Assembly (NCBI GenBank): GCA_029261895.1
Contig: JAJDAK010000083.1
Coordinates: 1-64,000, forward strand
Source of the DNA: Deltaproteobacteria bacterium
GTDB lineage: Bacteria; Myxococcota_A; UBA9160; SZUA-336
Direction: 5' to 3'
DNA: 64,000 nt
Position numbers and translations under genes: made by a program. Below, piece after piece: positions 60,995 to 64,000 of this stretch. The stretch's first letter is position 1. Each line of letters begins with the position of its first letter. Under the pieces are notes generated by a model that was given only the letters and a program-made list of their open reading frames with translations, was not told the DNA's origin and ran no database searches.

Positions 60995-61969
60995 TCAGGT
61001 CCGGTAAGGCAAGTAGCGACCCAGAGCGCGGTAGGCCAGGGAGATGGCGCCGCGAATCAAAAACGGAGGGGCATGCTCGCGGGGAACGGTAGAGACGAAG
61101 GGCCGGTCAATCGTCCGTGTGAAGAGCGATCCGTAACCAAGGTGATACTGGGATAGCGTTTCGAGATAGTGACGCACATTTTTGGAACGCTCACGCAGAA
61201 CGCTTGGATCGATACTTCCGAGGTGGGGGGTGGGATGATTCCCGGCCAGGAACTCAGCCGCGTAACCTGTGATCGAAGAATTTTCGCGCAACTCGAGTGC
61301 AATCTGGAGCTCACTGCGCAGCTGTTCAAAGCGTCTGCAGAAAATGCGCCAGGCTTCTTCGAGCGCGTCGTCGCCCCGGTCCTCTTTGAACCAGTTCTCG
61401 CGCAACTCGTGCACAAAGGTAAGTCCTGCCAGCGGGGACCGCTCGCCGTTGAGACGTTGAAGCCCATTGAGCGGAAGCATGATGGATTTCACTTTCGAAA
61501 GGAGAACGCGCGCGGAGATCTGGCCGGAAGTCCTAGCGGTTCGATAGATGTGCTCGTATGAACAGTAGTCCTCAATCACCCGCGCCCAAGATAGCTCCAA
61601 GCCAAGATCGGGCGGATACGGATCCGCGTGCTTTACGGGCAGAAGATCTTCACCCGCGAGAAGCTTCGGCTGGTAGTGGCCGGTATATCGCAGCACGCCA
61701 AGACATTCGGGCGGCAAAAAATGCGGCTGATGTCGAAAGGGCCGTTGCAGCCGCTTGGGCAGCCGAACGCGAAAAGAGTAGTACTGTGCATTGTCCAGCC
61801 GCGCAGCATCAGGAATCACCAGCAAGTCGATATCCGAAATTCCCGGAATGACACGACTACCGACCTGGTAGACCGCCCTCGCCCGATGCTTTACCCGCTC
61901 AACATAGGTCTCCACCGCCTCGTCGTAAACTTCGGGCGCTACGTACAAAGGTTGGTCAGTGAAAAACAT
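60995..61969 (-). CDS. Nucleotidyltransferase-fold protein, unknown substrate
   Basis: 324 residues from the ATG at 61969, four bases after GGAGG; the longer frame to 62044 has no start support. The segment YQVGSRVIPGISDIDLLVIP holds the GS-x6-SDIDL signature of the pol-beta nucleotidyltransferase superfamily. The rest is mostly helical (EDYCSYEHIYRTARTSGQIS; DDALEEAWRIFCRRFEQLRS). The GS motif usually pairs with a D/E-x-D, which here appears to be SDID. It is divergent from the GT4 gene, so a role in surface sugar synthesis is possible but unproven. Confidence 0.7.
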   Translation of the reverse strand: MFFTDQPLYVAPEVYDEAVETYVERVKHRARAVYQVGSRVIPGISDIDLLVIPDAARLDNAQYYSFRVRLPKRLQRPFRHQPHFLPPECLGVLRYTGHYQPKLLAGEDLLPVKHADPYPPDLGLELSWARVIEDYCSYEHIYRTARTSGQISARVLLSKVKSIMLPLNGLQRLNGERSPLAGLTFVHELRENWFKEDRGDDALEEAWRIFCRRFEQLRSELQIALELRENSSITGYAAEFLAGNHPTPHLGSIDPSVLRERSKNVRHYLETLSQYHLGYGSLFTRTIDRPFVSTVPREHAPPFLIRGAISLAYRALGRYLPYRT

Positions 61970-62124
61970 CGAGCCTCCGCCACGGATTGGCTTGGTGTTA
62001 TTATATCCCGAACGGAATTTCAGGTGTCGGCAAGCAAGCGGCAATAGGAGCTGCGCATGAGTTGCGTACGAGTGTTGAGGTTAGGCGGTTTCAGTTCATC
62101 TGCGCAACTGCCGCAGAATCCAAA

Positions 62125-63330
62125 GTGAATATTCTCTACGCATCCCTTGCCTATCCACCGAGTGTGAGTGGAGCTGGAATCTATCTGCATCGCTTGGCTT
62201 GCGAGTTGGTCTCGCAAGGCCATCAAGCTCGTGTGATTACTCAATGGACACGTATCCGAGACGACTTTCTCTTCGGCTCTATCCTGCGTGCTGATCCGCA
62301 CCATGCCTATGTTGAAGACGGTATTCCCGTTCAACAAATCGGCTTCAGTGAGTGGACTCGGCGTCTTATGTTTCCATGGGTTCATCTCTACCACCGTGCA
62401 CCCTTTGCAGCTCGGCCACTGCTGATCCCCGCGATCTCACGGCTGATGAGATCAAGTTTTGAAGGCGCGGTAACGGGACCGGTCGACATCGTGCACGGAA
62501 TGCGGACCGGTAGAGAATTTCTGCCGGTAGCGGCCCGGAACTATGCTCGCAAACAATCCGTACCCTATGTCATCACTGCATTACTGCATCACGACTGGCA
62601 CGGCCCGCGCCATGCGCCCTTCGATCGGCTGTATCGCAGTGCCGACGGCGTCATCGCGCTGACGGACTTCGAAAAAGAGTTCCTGGTAGAACGAAAGGGA
62701 GTCGCAGAGGATCGCGTTCACGTAACGGGACTCGGCCCGGTCTTGGCGGAGAGTTACGACGTCACGGCGTTCCGCGCCCGGCATGGCATCGAGCGACCCT
62801 ACATTCTCTTTCTGGGCCGAAAGGTGGACCACAAGGGATGGGGAGCCATCCTCGATGCCGCTCCGCAGATCTTCGCTCAGTTTCCAGACCTGGAAATCGT
62901 TTTCATGGGTCCAGATACGCCTGCGTCGACGGCGCGATTCAAAGCCACGACGAACTCGCGGATCCGAAACCTGGGCTGCCTGGACCTAGAAGAAAAAACT
63001 GCCGCGCTCGCGGATTGCGAACTTTTCTGTATGCCCTCGTACGGAGAAGCGTTCGGAATTGTATACACCGAAGCGTGGCAGCTAAAGAAGCCAGTTATTG
63101 GCGGCGACACCGCAACCCTCCGTTCGATCATTACCGATGGCGTCGATGGTTTGCTCTCGTCACATGATCCCGGCCAGTTGGCCGAACGCGTGACCTGGCT
63201 CCTCAGCCATGAAGCGGAAGCCAAGCGCATGGGCGAAGCCGGCTTGCAAAAGATGGAGAAGCGTTACACCTGGCAGCGCATCGCCGACGCAACAGCCGCC
63301 GCGTACATGTCGGCGACCAAGTCGCACTAG
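62125..63330 (+). CDS. Family 4 glycosyltransferase
   Basis: 401 residues from the GTG at 62125, which begins the N-terminal Rossmann strand (NILYASLAYPPSVSGAGIYL); the frame extends to 61987 but the added part is not family-like. It has the GT-B features: YPP-x-SGAG acceptor site, ALTDFEKEFLVERKGVAEDR, PYILFLGRKVDHKGWGAILD and the E-x7-E donor motif in YGEAFGIVYTEAWQ. It should transfer a sugar from a nucleotide donor to a lipid or glycan. Its stop overlaps that of the convergent PAP2-like gene in CTAG. Confidence 0.9.
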   Translation: MNILYASLAYPPSVSGAGIYLHRLACELVSQGHQARVITQWTRIRDDFLFGSILRADPHHAYVEDGIPVQQIGFSEWTRRLMFPWVHLYHRAPFAARPLLIPAISRLMRSSFEGAVTGPVDIVHGMRTGREFLPVAARNYARKQSVPYVITALLHHDWHGPRHAPFDRLYRSADGVIALTDFEKEFLVERKGVAEDRVHVTGLGPVLAESYDVTAFRARHGIERPYILFLGRKVDHKGWGAILDAAPQIFAQFPDLEIVFMGPDTPASTARFKATTNSRIRNLGCLDLEEKTAALADCELFCMPSYGEAFGIVYTEAWQLKKPVIGGDTATLRSIITDGVDGLLSSHDPGQLAERVTWLLSHEAEAKRMGEAGLQKMEKRYTWQRIADATAAAYMSATKSH

Positions 63331-63857
63331 CCGAGTAGGCACATGAGAAACTTCGCCGCGGTTTTGGCGATGGCTCGGGCGTCATCGAAGAGCGTTGCCA
63401 ACTGATACGTCAGCAGGACGACCACGGTAGAATAAATCAGCGCCAGGGTCCCCAGTCTTCGGGAGACAAAGAGTAGGCCGACCGAGAGGGTTACGAACAA
63501 GACCGCATGGTCGCTGGGGAACGAGCTCCACGTTTCGTATCCGATTCCCATTCCGTAGGGCAGTGTGAAGTCCAGTACCGTTTCGTTAAGCGGACGCGTG
63601 CGAAACGGCAGGCTGAAAGCGAGTCCCCGCGCGAGGACCATGGCGAACAACGAGCCTATAATCGTTGCAAGAACATGGCTCCGGCAATCTGCGCGATGGT
63701 CGCCCCGATCGAACCACGCCCACCAGATCGCGGCCGCGAGAACCGCGCCCTTGATCAGGCTGTTCCGTGAGGCGAGGACAACCCACGCGTCGAACGCCGG
63801 TGACCATCCTGCGAGCTGATTGAAGAACTGAACAATTTCGACATCGAACCCGTTCAT
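63327..63857 (-). CDS. PAP2-family phosphatase-like protein, truncated
   Basis: 176 residues from the ATG at 63857. The first two parts of the PAP2 signature are present: a FSLPFRTRPL segment and ETWSSFPSDHAVLFVTLSVG. The third motif (SR-x5-H-x3-D), normally 30-50 residues further on, is missing; the sequence instead runs ...IYSTVVVLLTYQLATLFDDA and stops. The gene ends in CTAG shared with the GT4 stop. Without motif III it should be inactive as a lipid phosphatase, so it is probably a decayed or truncated gene. Confidence 0.7.
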   Translation of the reverse strand: MNGFDVEIVQFFNQLAGWSPAFDAWVVLASRNSLIKGAVLAAAIWWAWFDRGDHRADCRSHVLATIIGSLFAMVLARGLAFSLPFRTRPLNETVLDFTLPYGMGIGYETWSSFPSDHAVLFVTLSVGLLFVSRRLGTLALIYSTVVVLLTYQLATLFDDARAIAKTAAKFLMCLLG

Positions 63858-64000
63858 GAATCGGATGATATGGCAGAACGATGGCCGAACTCCAGGGTCC
63901 ATCAGAGACTGGGCGCGCTACGCCGACGCCGCACACCAGGGCTTCATCCCAACGGACTCGACTCGAGTTCCTTCGGTGATATCACCCGCGTAGCTCCGGA
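63858..64000. other. Right window edge, no supported gene
   Basis: About 140 bp. Two minus-strand frames remain open to the edge and could be the end of a gene lying beyond it (one ends ...ISPKELESSPLG), but nothing distinguishes them from chance. Confidence 0.3.

Noticed and set aside
1..64000. CRISPR arrays, tRNA or rRNA genes, integrases and IS elements
   Set aside because: I looked for regular spacer-repeat patterns, cloverleaf-like sequences, and transposase motifs on both strands and found none.

Overview
The window looks like chromosome from a free-living, Gram-negative bacterium of the old Deltaproteobacteria grouping (Myxococcota, Binatota or a neighbour). This placement is an inference from content: many secreted cysteine-rich proteins, DUF4215-type repeats, dockerin-like and thrombospondin-type-3-like calcium repeats, several membrane fatty-acid desaturases, and a type II DMSO-reductase-family enzyme. 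Codon use is moderately GC-rich and even. I found no rRNA, tRNA, CRISPR array, integrase or transposase.

Layout. 1-9.8 kb: the end of a sulfatase (cut by the window edge), a methyltransferase, an NfeD/SPFH membrane pair, a large secreted LVIVD-type protein, a GT2 glycosyltransferase translationally coupled to a sterol-desaturase-like protein, and a secreted protein with a C-terminal sorting tail. 9.8-13.5 kb: a TIR-like protein overlapping a DEAD-box RNA helicase by 4 bp, then a TetR regulator divergent from an acyl-CoA desaturase across three operator-like repeats at a 15-bp period. 13.8-25.7 kb: cysteine-rich and FG-GAP secreted proteins, another desaturase, membrane proteins, a Spy/CpxP-like protein, a HugZ/DUF2470 protein, an ATC-hydrolase-like protein, a DUF5676 protein and a decayed acyl-CoA-dehydrogenase-like gene. 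25.8-38.1 kb: a membrane/Tat aldo-keto reductase with a ferredoxin tail, a cysteine-rich protein ending in an M23 peptidase domain, a Rieske oxygenase, a large subtilisin-like protease, a charge-segregated Tat protein, a LuxR-type regulator and a STAS protein. 38.2-41.6 kb: a GST and an ABC-F ATPase. 41.7-48.8 kb: a five-gene molybdoenzyme operon (alpha, beta, heme gamma, TorD-like chaperone, SlyD-like isomerase) behind a perfect FNR-type palindrome. 49-64 kb: a CgeB-like glycosyltransferase with TPRs, a miniature RHS protein, a secreted pentapeptide-repeat protein, a 1116-residue cysteine-repeat protein, an enoyl-reductase-like protein, and a tail holding a broken TPR-sulfotransferase, a nucleotidyltransferase, a GT4 and a truncated PAP2 gene.

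How the genes work together. The molybdenum operon encodes a periplasmic, probably anaerobically induced respiratory oxidoreductase whose substrate cannot be read from sequence. Three separate proteins (13827, 27445 and 54684) share one exported module of about 250 residues with 16 alignable cysteines, ending in a CDLFDDG-x2-NG-[ST]-C signature and attached to different partner domains. I regard this module as the best candidate for an undescribed system here. The TIR-helicase pair and the signal-peptide-bearing mini-RHS protein are the other unusual candidates.
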